From an uncultured beta proteobacterium (GTDB lineage Bacteria; Pseudomonadota; Gammaproteobacteria; Burkholderiales; SG8-39), in the NCBI GenBank assembly GCA_903928055.1, contig CAIYPG010000140.1, positions 1-44,666 of the forward strand: DNA of 44,666 bases. Reading direction: 5' to 3'. Positions 17,502-25,537 of the stretch are shown in pieces. How positions within the stretch are numbered: position 1 is the first letter of the stretch; every line of letters starts with the position of its first letter. The notes under the pieces were generated by a model that worked only from the letters and a program-made list of their open reading frames with translations, searched no databases and was not told the DNA's origin. Position numbers and translations under genes: made by a program.

Positions 17502-17630
17502 TTTGAAGGTTTGTGTGGCCAACTGCGCTGGTGAAACGAATCGCAACCAACTAATGGCACTCGGGTTGCGCCCCTCAATGCAGAATATCATTGCCGCAGA
17601 TTGGGGACCACTTCCACCGGGCCAGCCATC

Positions 17631-17682
17631 GGTCCTGTCTATAGTGTGTGGGTCTTGTCGCCGGAGGCGAAGCCGCGCAACG
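17631..17682. repeat. Right copy of the 52-bp direct repeat
   Basis: This is the intact counterpart of 14666-14717. On the minus strand it is the last 14 or so codons of the methyltransferase gene (GFASGDKTHTL, stop TAG) plus the sequence ACAGGACC, followed here by an ATGGCT that opens no recognised gene. It marks the right boundary of the segment 14718-17630. The 45/52 identity implies that the duplication is not recent or that the left copy has drifted after losing function. Confidence 0.82.
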
Positions 17683-18796
17683 CGGCATCGACTCCGCGCC
17701 CGAACGCGATCACCTTGAACAGTTCGCCCATTTCCGCAGGAGACAGCAGCTTCTGCGCGGCGCCAGCCTGCGCGATATAGGGAACGATGTCGCTCGGATC
17801 GCTCTCGCCCAGCACGTCGGTGATGCCGCAGTTGATCAGGAACTGCGCCTGCGTGGAATAGCCGAGCACTTCAAGCCCGTTGCCTGCGCCGGCCGCGGCC
17901 ATGGCGCTGAAATCGACATGGGCGGTGATGTCCTGCAGGCCGGGCAGTAAGAAGGGATCGTCATGCGCGCGGTGCCGGTAGTGGCACATCAGCGTGCCGG
18001 CCGAGCGCTGCGGATGGTAGTACTCGTGACGCGGAAAGCCGTAGTCGATGAAGATCGCGGCGGCCTTGTCCATCATGGAGGCAAGGCTGGCGATGAAGGC
18101 CGGTGCCGCGAGCGCGATTTCACTCTGGTAGCCGGGGGCGAGCTGCAAGGGAGCGATCAGTTCAGCCAGCGCTGCCGGCGCAGAACGGAAAGACCACGCG
18201 AACGTGTCGCCTTCGACTGCGACGCCGGCCTGCTCGATGCCATTGCCAGCCACCCGGAATATCTCTACAGGCATGGCATCCAGCACTTCATTGCCGAGCA
18301 CGACGCCGGAGAACGACGGTGGCATCTGGTTGAGCCAGGCGACGCGCTCCAGGAGATGCGGCACGCGCGCAGCCAGCGTATCGCGTTCGCGCTGCCTGAG
18401 GTCTGCGGAGAGCTCCAGGATCAGATAGCGCTCGGGAAGGGCGTCAAGGCGCTCCAGTTCCTCGAGCAGCGACGCGGCCAGTGCGCCGGAGCCGGCGCCG
18501 ACTTCGAGGATCTCACGCGGCAGTGTTGCGAACAATTCGGCCACCTGGCGTGCCAGCACGCGGCCGAACAGCGGCGAGAGTTCCGGCGCGGTGATGAAGT
18601 CGCCTTCGGCGCCGAGTTTGCGTGCCCCGGCGCTGTAATAGCCGAGGCCGGGAGCGTACAGCGCCAGCTCCATGTACTGCGAAAACGGCAGCCAGCCGCC
18701 TGCGGCGGCAATGGTGTTGCGGATGTGGGCGGCACAGGCGGCACTGTGGGCCAGTGCATCGGCTTCGGGGCGGGGCAGGTCGGAGTGGCTTTGCAT
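17639..18796 (-). CDS. MidA/NDUFAF7-like SAM-dependent methyltransferase
   Basis: The 385-residue product matches the family (DUF185/COG1565) that includes mitochondrial NDUFAF7/MidA, which methylates an arginine of a complex I subunit. Landmarks are PFSQYMELALYAPGLGYYSAG (split here as PFSQYMELALYAPG then LGYYSAG), FITAPELSPLFG, the SAM-binding ILEVGAGSGALAASLL, VVLGNEVLDAMPVEIF, and IDYGFPRHEYYHPQRSAGTL near residue 270. ATG 18796 is preferred; a TTG at 18832 follows GGAGGA but with very short spacing. It is divergent from the pteridine reductase, with 68 bp between starts. The bacterial substrate is unknown. Its 3' end is partly duplicated beside marC. Confidence 0.88.
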   Translation of the reverse strand: MQSHSDLPRPEADALAHSAACAAHIRNTIAAAGGWLPFSQYMELALYAPGLGYYSAGARKLGAEGDFITAPELSPLFGRVLARQVAELFATLPREILEVGAGSGALAASLLEELERLDALPERYLILELSADLRQRERDTLAARVPHLLERVAWLNQMPPSFSGVVLGNEVLDAMPVEIFRVAGNGIEQAGVAVEGDTFAWSFRSAPAALAELIAPLQLAPGYQSEIALAAPAFIASLASMMDKAAAIFIDYGFPRHEYYHPQRSAGTLMCHYRHRAHDDPFLLPGLQDITAHVDFSAMAAAGAGNGLEVLGYSTQAQFLINCGITDVLGESDPSDIVPYIAQAGAAQKLLSPAEMGELFKVIAFGRGVDAALRGFASGDKTHTL

Positions 18797-18864
18797 CCAG
18801 GGGATGCTGCGGCATTCCGTTAGAATCTGCAATCTCCTCCTGTGTTGATTCCGGCAGAGACCCT

Positions 18865-19614
18865 ATGGCAACACCACTCGAAGGCAAAGTCATCCTCGTC
18901 ACCGGCGCCGCGCGGCGCATCGGTGCGGCCATTGCGCGCCGGCTGCATGCGGCGGGCGCACAGCTCATGCTGCATTACCGTTCGGCCGAGGCCGACGCGC
19001 AGGCCCTGCAGGCCGAACTGAATGCGATCCGCGCCGACTCCGTGGCGCTGGTGCATGCCGACCTGCTGCACATCGCCGGGCTGCCCATCATGATCAAGAA
19101 CACGCTGGCGCGGTTCGAGCGGCTGGACGGGCTGGTCAACAATGCCTCGAGTTTCTATTCCACGCCCTTCGGCGAAATCACGCACCGGGACTGGGAAGAC
19201 CTGATCGGCACGAACCTCAAGGTGCCGCTGTTCCTGTCGCAGGCGGCGGCACCGGCGCTGAAGAAATCCGGCGGCTGCATCGTCAACATCGTGGACATCC
19301 ATGCCGAGCGGCCGCTGCGCAATTACGCGGTGTACAGCGTGGCCAAGACCGGGCTGGCCGGTCTCACCCGCTCGCTGGCGCGCGAGCTGGGGCCGGAGGT
19401 GCGCGTCAACGGTGTGTCGCCGGGACCGGTGATGTGGCCCGAGGATGGCGCGTTCGACGAAGTCACGCGCCAGCGGGTCATCTCGCACACCGTGCTCAAG
19501 CGCGCCGGCGAACCCGATGACGTCGCCGGAGCGGTGCTGTACCTGATTGCGGATGCGCCTTACGTCACGGGTCAGATCATTGCGGTGGATGGCGGGCGGA
19601 GCATCAACCTGTGA
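18865..19614 (+). CDS. Pteridine reductase (SDR family)
   Basis: This 249-residue short-chain dehydrogenase reduces pterins or dihydrofolate with NADPH, by analogy with PTR1 and FolM. The cofactor motif is the pteridine-reductase form TGAARRIG (TGxxRRxG) rather than the usual TGxxxGIG. It also has NNASSFYSTPFGEI, the catalytic YSVAKTGLAGLTR (Tyr and Lys four apart), and the C-terminal GQIIAVDGGRSINL. ATG 18865 begins MATPLEGKVILVTG. It is divergent from the methyltransferase gene, an arrangement seen elsewhere in betaproteobacteria. It may supply tetrahydrobiopterin-like cofactors or back up dihydrofolate reductase. Confidence 0.88.
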   Translation: MATPLEGKVILVTGAARRIGAAIARRLHAAGAQLMLHYRSAEADAQALQAELNAIRADSVALVHADLLHIAGLPIMIKNTLARFERLDGLVNNASSFYSTPFGEITHRDWEDLIGTNLKVPLFLSQAAAPALKKSGGCIVNIVDIHAERPLRNYAVYSVAKTGLAGLTRSLARELGPEVRVNGVSPGPVMWPEDGAFDEVTRQRVISHTVLKRAGEPDDVAGAVLYLIADAPYVTGQIIAVDGGRSINL

Positions 19615-19622
19615 TTCCGGGT

Positions 19623-19707
19623 GTCATCCCCGCACATTTTCGAAAATGCGCGGAGATCCAGTGACTTTGATGTGACGACACTGGATTCCCGCTTTCGCGG
19701 GAATGAC
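19623..19707. repeat. Long imperfect intergenic hairpin (REP-like)
   Basis: The outer arms GTCATCCCCGC (19623-19633) and GCGGGAATGAC (19697-19707) pair at 10 of 11 positions. Inner arms ATCCAGTG (19656-19663) and CACTGGAT (19679-19686) pair perfectly. The self-complementary CATTTTCGAAAATG and CCCGC-ttt-CGCGGG lie within the two halves. The arrangement is a branched hairpin directly after the pteridine reductase stop. A partial relative (GTCATTCCTGCGGAAGCGGG) occurs near 44307. Such elements are common non-coding repeats; this one could act as a transcript stabiliser. Confidence 0.65.
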
Positions 19708-19745
19708 GACAACAAGCCAACAAGCGAAAAATATTACGCACCTGA

Positions 19746-20972
19746 ATGCCTGCTCCACTCAAACCCTCCCGCCTCGCCCCGATTCTCGGTGCCATGACGG
19801 CCATCATGCCGCTGGCGGTGGACATGTACCTGCCGGCGCTGCCCACGCTGGCCGAATCGCTGGATGTCGATCCGGCGCGCATACAGCTCACGCTGTCCTC
19901 GTTCTTCGTCGGCGTGGCGAGCGGGCAGTTGCTGCATGGCCCCCTGTCCGACCGTTACGGCCGCCGGCCGCTGATGCTGATCGGCCTGGTCCTGTATGTG
20001 CTCGCGTCGGTGGGGTGTGCGCTGTCGACGTCGGTGCTTGCGCTGACCGTGCTGCGTTTCGTGCAGGCGCTGGGCGCCTGCTCGGGGATGGTCATTTCGC
20101 TGGCGGTGATCCGCGACAGCGTGCCGCCGCAGGAAGGGGCGAAGATGCTGTCGCGCATGATGCTGGTGCTCGGCCTCGCGCCCATCCTGGCGCCCTTCAT
20201 CGGCGGTCAGATCCTGGCGTGGTTCGGCTGGCGCGCGATCTTCTGGGTCCTCGCTTTTTACGGCGCGGCCTGTTTCCTGCTGGTGCTGCTGTTGCTGCCG
20301 GAAACCCGCCCGGCGCACAGCAAGGGACCCACCGGAATCGTTTCCTGGCTGAAGGGCTTTGCCGGCGTGCTCGCGCATCGCCGCTTCATCGGCTTTGCCA
20401 TGACCCGAAGCTGTGCGACCGCAGGGATGTTCTCCTACATTGCGGGCTCCCCCTTTGTGTTCATCGTGCTGTTCGGCGTGCCGGCCGAGCATTACGGCTG
20501 GCTGTTCGGGATGAATGCCATCGGCCTGGTGGGCGCCACGCAGATCAATGTGCGCCTGCTCAAGTTCTGGTCCCCCGAACAGGTGGCCGGCACCTCGGTG
20601 TATGTCACGGCGCTGGCCGGCGTGCTGCTGGCGGGTGCGGCGCTGCTGCCGGTGGAACTGGGCATGCCGGCCTTCATTGCGCTGCTCGTGCCGCTGTTCT
20701 TCTGCATTGCCACGAACGGCCTGATCAATCCGAATGCCACGATGCTCGGCATGGCCTCCTTTGGTGATCGCGCCGGAACCGCTTCGGCGCTGATCGGTTC
20801 GCTCGCCTTCCTGACGGCGGGCATTGCCAGTGCTGTCGTCAGTGCCTTTCCGGCGCGCTCGGCGTTGCCCATGGCGCTGACGATCGCCACCCTGGAATTC
20901 CTCGGGCTGTTCTTCTTCTACATCATTGCCAAACCGGCGCCGGCCATTCCCCAGAGCGGTGCCATACGCTGA
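19746..20972 (+). CDS. Bcr/CflA family multidrug efflux MFS transporter
   Basis: This 408-residue major facilitator has about 12 membrane helices. The Bcr/CflA signature is present: AVDMYLPALPTLAESL in the first loop and GPLSDRYGRRPLMLIGL in the motif-A loop between helices 2 and 3. The family exports drugs such as bicyclomycin, chloramphenicol or sulfonamides, and sometimes cysteine or dipeptides, using the proton gradient. The start is the first ATG after the repeat element and gives MPAPLKPSRLAPILGAM. It is followed by ttcA in the same direction after 31 bp, so they may be co-transcribed. Substrate specificity is unknown. Confidence 0.92.
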   Translation: MPAPLKPSRLAPILGAMTAIMPLAVDMYLPALPTLAESLDVDPARIQLTLSSFFVGVASGQLLHGPLSDRYGRRPLMLIGLVLYVLASVGCALSTSVLALTVLRFVQALGACSGMVISLAVIRDSVPPQEGAKMLSRMMLVLGLAPILAPFIGGQILAWFGWRAIFWVLAFYGAACFLLVLLLLPETRPAHSKGPTGIVSWLKGFAGVLAHRRFIGFAMTRSCATAGMFSYIAGSPFVFIVLFGVPAEHYGWLFGMNAIGLVGATQINVRLLKFWSPEQVAGTSVYVTALAGVLLAGAALLPVELGMPAFIALLVPLFFCIATNGLINPNATMLGMASFGDRAGTASALIGSLAFLTAGIASAVVSAFPARSALPMALTIATLEFLGLFFFYIIAKPAPAIPQSGAIR

Positions 20973-21003
20973 GTTGCTGCCGTTTGGTGGATAATCCACC
21001 CCC

Positions 21004-21939
21004 ATGAACGCCCCTGACCACAAAGTGCTGGAAAAACAGCGCCTCGAAGCGAACAAGCTGGACAAGCGGCTGTGCCGCCTGGCCGGCCAGGCCATTGGCG
21101 ACTTCGGCATGATCGCCGACGGCGATCGCGTCATGGTCTGCCTGTCCGGGGGCAAGGACAGCTACGGCATGCTGGATGTGCTGCTGAAGCTGCGCGAACG
21201 CGCGCCAATTGCGTTTGACGTGGTGGCGGTCAATCTCGACCAGGGCCATCCGGGCTTTCCGAAGGACGTGCTGCCCAATTATCTGAAGTCCTTGAACGTG
21301 CCCTTCCACATCGAGTCTCAGGACACGTATTCCACCGTGAAGCGCGTCATTCCCGAAGGGAAGACGATGTGCTCACTGTGCTCCCGCTTGCGGCGCGGCA
21401 TCCTGTATCGAGTGGCCGGCGAACTGGGTGCGAACAAGATTGCGCTGGGCCATCATCGTGAAGACATCCTCGAGACCTTCTTCCTGAACCTGTTCTTTGC
21501 CGGCAATCTCAAGTCCATGCCGCCCAAGCTGGCTTCCGACGATGGCAAACATGTGGTGATCCGTCCCATGGCCTATGTGCGCGAGCGCGACCTTGCCGCC
21601 TATGCCGCTGTGCGCGGCTTTCCCATCATTCCCTGTGACCTGTGCGGCTCCCAGGACAACCTGCAGCGAAAGCAGATCAAGGCCATGCTGCACGACTGGG
21701 AGAAGCGCTTCCCGGGACGCGTGGAGAACATCTTCAACAGCCTGGGACGCGTCAATGCCTCGCATCTGCTGGATCGCACCCTGTTCGATTTTGCCGGTGT
21801 TGCCGCGACCGGTGTGCCGAATGCGGAGGGCGACAAGGCCTTCGATGCGGATGAGGATTTCTCCAGCTTCGCCACAATGACCACGACAGCCACGGTGCCC
21901 GTCAGCGTGCTGGGCACGGGCAGTCCGAAGCAGCAATAG
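21004..21939 (+). CDS. ttcA: tRNA 2-thiocytidine(32) synthetase TtcA
   Basis: TtcA thiolates cytidine 32 in certain tRNAs in an ATP- and Fe-S-dependent reaction. The 311-residue product has the PP-loop motif SGGKDS at residues 48-53. It also has the Cys pair C124/C127 in [11 protein letters not shown] and further cysteines in [10 protein letters not shown] (212, 215), which supply the cluster ligands known for the family. [19 protein letters not shown] is a second strong family match. The last 40 residues are a variable acidic tail. A small hairpin GGCGT/ACGCC at 21967-21980 follows, without a good T-run in this direction. Confidence 0.96.
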   Translation: MNAPDHKVLEKQRLEANKLDKRLCRLAGQAIGDFGMIADGDRVMVCLSGGKDSYGMLDVLLKLRERAPIAFDVVAVNLDQGHPGFPKDVLPNYLKSLNVPFHIESQDTYSTVKRVIPEGKTMCSLCSRLRRGILYRVAGELGANKIALGHHREDILETFFLNLFFAGNLKSMPPKLASDDGKHVVIRPMAYVRERDLAAYAAVRGFPIIPCDLCGSQDNLQRKQIKAMLHDWEKRFPGRVENIFNSLGRVNASHLLDRTLFDFAGVAATGVPNAEGDKAFDADEDFSSFATMTTTATVPVSVLGTGSPKQQ

Positions 21940-22049
21940 ATCCTGTTGGAACCTGATAATAAAAACGGCGTAAAGACGCCTGTATCGTTTGGATATTTTC
22001 TGAATTGATCATAATGTCGGCGCATCAAGATGCCGGCAGCGGAGGAGTC

Positions 22050-22967
22050 GTGAGGATACTCGCCGAGGACCTGTGGTTTCCGGAAGGGCCGGTATGGCTG
22101 CCCGACGGCAGCATCGTGCTGGTGGAAATCCGCCGCGGCACGCTGACGAGGGTGTGGCCCGACGGGCGCAAGTCCATCGTTGCAAATCTGGGCGGCGGCC
22201 CGAACGGCGCGGCGCTGGGTCCCGATGGCGCAATCTACGTGTGCAACAACGGTGGCTTCAAATGGGCCGAGCGCGAGGGCCGCTTCGTGCTGGCCGGCAC
22301 GCCCGATGATTACGAGACCGGGCGCATCGAGCGCGTCGATCTCGCCACCGGAAAGTTCGAGCGCTTGTACGACCGCGTCGGTGGCCACAGGCTGTGTGGT
22401 CCGAACGACATCGTGTTCGATGCGCACGGCGGATTCTGGTTCACCGACTTCGGCAAGATGCGTGATCGTGACATGGACATCGGCCGGGTGTGCTATGCGA
22501 AGCCGGATGGCTCGATGGTGCGCGAAGTGATCTTTCCGATCTTGAGGCCGAACGGCATCGGCCTGTCGCCCGACGGAAACACGCTGTATGTGGCCGAGAC
22601 CGATACCGCGCGACTATGGGCCTGGGACGTGACCGCGCCGGGCGTTGTGGCGGCCGCAACCGACGTGGCCGTCAAGGCGCCGCATGGCGGGCGCCTGATC
22701 TACTCGACGCACACCTATGCACGCTTCGACTCGCTGGCCGTGGAGGCGAACGGCTTCATCTGCGTGGCGACGCTGGGCATGGGCGGCATCAGCGTGTGCG
22801 GACCGGATGCCAGTGGCGCCGAGTTCATTGCCACGGGCGATGACTTCACCACGAACATCTGCTTCGGCGGTGCCGGCATGAAGACGGCCTGGCTGACACT
22901 GTCCGGTTCGGGGCGTCTGGCGCAGATGGACTGGCCGCGCGCCGGTTTGAAGCTCAACGGATACTGA
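22050..22967 (+). CDS. SMP-30/gluconolactonase/LRE family protein
   Basis: This is a 305-residue six-bladed beta-propeller of the SMP-30/gluconolactonase family, which usually hydrolyses sugar or other lactones with one divalent metal. Expected metal ligands are visible: Glu in FPEGPVW, Asn in CGPNDIVFD, and Asp in NGIGLSPDGNTLYVAE. Other landmarks are GGGPNGAALGPDGAIYVCNN and GGRLIYSTHTYARFDSLAV. The frame opens at 22005, and ATG 22014 is possible, but GTG 22050 has a strong GGAGGA at 22041-22046 and gives the normal family N-terminus (RILAEDLWFPEG). The substrate is not known. It is followed by an NTF2-like gene after 61 bp. Confidence 0.88.
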   Translation: MRILAEDLWFPEGPVWLPDGSIVLVEIRRGTLTRVWPDGRKSIVANLGGGPNGAALGPDGAIYVCNNGGFKWAEREGRFVLAGTPDDYETGRIERVDLATGKFERLYDRVGGHRLCGPNDIVFDAHGGFWFTDFGKMRDRDMDIGRVCYAKPDGSMVREVIFPILRPNGIGLSPDGNTLYVAETDTARLWAWDVTAPGVVAAATDVAVKAPHGGRLIYSTHTYARFDSLAVEANGFICVATLGMGGISVCGPDASGAEFIATGDDFTTNICFGGAGMKTAWLTLSGSGRLAQMDWPRAGLKLNGY

Positions 22968-23028
22968 TTCTGCCGGACCCGTAACCCGTAACGCGTAACT
23001 ACACCAAAACAACATGGAGGAAATGACG

Positions 23029-23394
23029 ATGGCTGATGCAAGGATCGTGGAAGAAATCCTGAAACTGGAAAAGGCGCGTACCGATGCGATTCTCGCGGCG
23101 GACGGACCGGCAATGCAGAAACTGTTCGATGACGAGCTGGTGTACATCCACAGTTCCGGCCGGCTGGACACCAAGACCAGCTACATCGACAACCTGGTCA
23201 CCGGCAAGGCGGCCTACAAGGCGTTTGCGTTCAGCAACGTCAAGGTCAGGGTGTACGGCGACTGCGCGATCGTATCGGGCGACGCCATCATCGATGCCAC
23301 GAAGTCACGCCTCGACCTGCGCTTCACGGACATCTGGTCAAAGGCAAGTGGCACCTGGCGCAACGTGCACTGGCACTCGGTCAAGCGCTCCTGA
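23029..23394 (+). CDS. NTF2-like (DUF4440-type) protein
   Basis: This 121-residue protein has the compact alpha+beta cone expected of the NTF2-like superfamily: an N-terminal helix (IVEEILKLEKARTDAILAAD), then LFDDELVYIHSSGRLDTK, VRVYGDCAIVSGDAII, and the terminal strand pair DIWSKASGTWRNVHWHSV. Such proteins are small enzymes (isomerase- or hydrolase-like) or ligand binders in the cytoplasm. GGAGG at 23016-23020 sits 8 nt before ATG 23029, which is preferred over ATG 23014 and 23023. It follows the SMP-30 gene closely and may act with it on the same compound; this is inference. Confidence 0.85.
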   Translation: MADARIVEEILKLEKARTDAILAADGPAMQKLFDDELVYIHSSGRLDTKTSYIDNLVTGKAAYKAFAFSNVKVRVYGDCAIVSGDAIIDATKSRLDLRFTDIWSKASGTWRNVHWHSVKRS

Positions 23395-23426
23395 GTTCAC
23401 TGCGGCCTGCCGGTCTCCAGCCGCCG

Positions 23427-23759
23427 CTACAGTTCCAGGCGCGGTCCCCACGCGGGGCCGTCACCCGAACCGGCCGGTGCGGTGCGCATTTCGATGCGCT
23501 GGCGCTCCGACAGGTTGTCAAAGGCCTGGCGCTGGCGCAATTGCTCGGCCTCCAGCGCCGGGCGGTCCGCCGGCGGTGTCTGGATCATCTGCTGCTGTTG
23601 GCGCAACTGCAGGGAAAAGGCTTCGGACTGCTGGTCGCGCTCGATCGACGAGCGCTGCATTTCGCGCTGCGTGGCGTCGTCCTGCTGGGCAAACGCGGAG
23701 GCGGGCGCGGACAGGCTGAGGCAGGCGGCCAGCGCTGCTGCGGCAATGCGCAGGGTCAA
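23427..23759 (-). CDS. Small exported Gln/Arg-rich protein of unknown function
   Basis: The product is about 110 residues from TTG 23759. It opens with a good signal peptide (LTLRIAAAALAACLSLSAPA, cleavage near AFAQQ). The mature part is rich in Gln, Arg and Glu (QREMQRSSIERDQQSEAF, QLRQQQQMIQ, QLRQRQAFDNLSERQRIEMR) and probably helical. The start codon is not certain: CTG 23774 overlaps the upstream stop in a CTGA pattern, while TTG 23759 gives the better signal peptide. Neither has a clear ribosome site. It directly follows the transglutaminase-like gene and so belongs to the cofD unit. No family was recognised. Confidence 0.6.
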   Translation of the reverse strand: MTLRIAAAALAACLSLSAPASAFAQQDDATQREMQRSSIERDQQSEAFSLQLRQQQQMIQTPPADRPALEAEQLRQRQAFDNLSERQRIEMRTAPAGSGDGPAWGPRLEL

Positions 23760-23770
23760 TCGAAACCGGC

Positions 23771-24457
23771 TCAGTCGAATGTCGGGCGCTTGAAAATCCT
23801 CAGTTGCTGCGCCTCGCGCTCGATGCCGTCGCGCAGTCGCAGCAGTTTCCCCTGGTTGCGCGTGAGTAGCGGATAGTGGTGCGCCGCCTCCAGCGCCCAG
23901 CCCAGGTCCCAGCAGCTTTTCGGATTCGTCACCCATGATTCCGGTTTCAGCCGCCGGAGGTCGAAGGCGCGCGAATAGCTGCGCAGCGTTTTCTGGTAGC
24001 GGCGGTTCGTGTACTCATGGAAGTAGGACATCGCCAGTTCGCGCAGGTTCCGGTACACCGGGTCGCGCGAACGCAGCACCGGACTGTTGGTCTTGGAGAT
24101 CGCGCCCCAGCAGCGGCCGCGCCGGTAGATGGCCACCACATGGTCGGAATCGCGCTCGGCCTTCAGGTCAAACAGCAGCGGCGGCTCCCCGTTGATCCAG
24201 AGCGCGCAGGCTGCGATCAGTGCGCCTTCGATGCACAGTGCGCGGTTCTCCGCGAGCACCGAGCGCACCGACAGGCAGGTGACGCCGCCGATCTCGAAAT
24301 TCTGCGGGATGGCGTCGATGAAGGCCTGGATTTTTGCCGGGGTGTTGAGCCGGGCGAGGGTGCGGTATTCGGCAGGGGTGAGGCCGATGTCCTCGCGGCG
24401 GGCAAAGCGCCGCGAGGCCAGGCGCATGCTGCGAATGTGCGACTGCGCAGCGCTCAA
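23771..24457 (-). CDS. Transglutaminase-like Cys/His protein of unknown function
   Basis: The product is 228 residues. The central part looks like a transglutaminase/papain-like core. A Cys heads a helix in RALCIEGALIAACAL (about residue 75), followed by a strand LLFDLKAERDSDHVVAIYR with a His (about 105), then WGAISKTNSPVLRSRDPVYR. The expected third residue of a triad cannot be assigned. The start is either TTG 24457, overlapping the cofD stop as TTGA, or ATG 24427. No signal peptide or membrane segment is seen. Coupling to cofD suggests a shared process, but there is no direct evidence. The family assignment is tentative. Confidence 0.65.
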   Translation of the reverse strand: MSAAQSHIRSMRLASRRFARREDIGLTPAEYRTLARLNTPAKIQAFIDAIPQNFEIGGVTCLSVRSVLAENRALCIEGALIAACALWINGEPPLLFDLKAERDSDHVVAIYRRGRCWGAISKTNSPVLRSRDPVYRNLRELAMSYFHEYTNRRYQKTLRSYSRAFDLRRLKPESWVTNPKSCWDLGWALEAAHHYPLLTRNQGKLLRLRDGIEREAQQLRIFKRPTFD

Positions 24458-25425
24458 CCGGCGGCCTCCGCAGCGCGGCCGGCGCGGATGGTCGCGGCGA
24501 AATCGAGCACGGCCTGGGCGAGGTTTGCGCGATCTTCCATGGTGCGCATGAAGGTCGGTGCGGCGACGACATCGAAGCCGGAGGCGCGGATGCCCTCGAC
24601 CTGCGCCTCGTCTTCGTGGTCGATGACAAAACCGTCGATCAGCTGGTAGTACTCCAGGGCAACGCTGCGCGCCGAGACTTCATGGCCCAGTTCGCGCATG
24701 ATCTTGCCGGCGGAGCCGCGCAGGGCGTTGCCGCCGACGATGGGCGTCACTGCGATGATGGGCACGCCGCGCGACTTGAGCAGTTCACGCATGCCTTCGA
24801 TTTCGAGGATGGGGCGTATGGTGTGATAGGGATTGGTGGGGCAGATCACCACCGCTTCGAGGTCCGGGGCGTACATCGCGTTGATGATTTCCTCCGAGAG
24901 GCCGGCCCGGTCGGCACCGGCGTAGAAGAAGCCCTTTACCACCGGCTCGCACTGCAGGTCGGAAAAATACTCGTGGTAGCGCACGTCGCCGGCTTCGGTG
25001 ATGAACTGGGTGCGCACCGGGTCATCGCTCATGGGCAGCACGCGCGCATCGTTGATGCCCAGGGCGTGGCAGAACTCCAGCGTGATCTCGGTGAGGCGAC
25101 GCTCCTGCCGCAGGCCTTCGGCGCGCAGCAATTGCATGGCCATGCTGCGGTCGCCCAGCGGGATGCGGTCGGGTCCGCCCAGGCGTTTCAGCATGTCGAA
25201 GAACGAGTAGGTTTCCTCCACCGGCTCCCAGCCGCGCTGCGGATCGGCGATGCCGGACAGCGTGTAGAGCATGGTGTCGATGTCGGGCGAGACGGCGAGT
25301 CCCATCGTTTCGTAGTCATCGCCCGTGTTGACGATCACCGTCAACTGCCCGCCGCGCAGGCGGCGCAGTCCGTCCGCCAGTTTGGCTCCGCCGATCTGGC
25401 CGGCCAGTGCTACCACTGATCCCAT
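24454..25425 (-). CDS. cofD: CofD/FbiA-type 2-phospho-L-lactate (F420) transferase
   Basis: CofD/FbiA joins a nucleotide-activated phospholactate, phosphoenolpyruvate or phosphoglycerate to Fo to build coenzyme F420-0 or its dehydro form. The 323-residue product shows GQIGGAKLADGL near the N-terminus, VNTGDDYETMGLAVSPDID, TLSGIADPQRGWEPV-ET, DDPVRTQF, CPTNPYHTI-PIL, and TPIVGGNALRG. These distinguish it from the related YvcK family. ATG 25425 is the first start after a frame that is open to 25587. Other F420 genes (cofC, cofE, cofG/H) are not in the window. It lies 112 bp downstream of tetR in the same direction and overlaps the next gene by 4 nt. Confidence 0.9.
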   Translation of the reverse strand: MGSVVALAGQIGGAKLADGLRRLRGGQLTVIVNTGDDYETMGLAVSPDIDTMLYTLSGIADPQRGWEPVEETYSFFDMLKRLGGPDRIPLGDRSMAMQLLRAEGLRQERRLTEITLEFCHALGINDARVLPMSDDPVRTQFITEAGDVRYHEYFSDLQCEPVVKGFFYAGADRAGLSEEIINAMYAPDLEAVVICPTNPYHTIRPILEIEGMRELLKSRGVPIIAVTPIVGGNALRGSAGKIMRELGHEVSARSVALEYYQLIDGFVIDHEDEAQVEGIRASGFDVVAAPTFMRTMEDRANLAQAVLDFAATIRAGRAAEAAG

Positions 25426-25537
25426 GCGCGTCCCGTGTCTGAATGTGGGGACGATTGTAATGGTATTGATGCGCTGCTGTCGTTCCGGCGTGTTCTGTGC
25501 GGCGTCCTGCCGCGATTTCAGGGAAGAGCGGCGGCGG

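Noticed and set aside
21967..21980. Hairpin after ttcA as a terminator
   Set aside because: The stem is only 5 bp and lacks a T-run on the plus strand. The A-run on its left would suit only minus-strand transcription, for which there is no gene.
22050..23394. SMP-30 and NTF2-like genes as part of a sugar catabolic operon
   Set aside because: No sugar kinase, dehydrogenase or transporter is adjacent, and the substrate cannot be deduced, so a pathway was not assigned.
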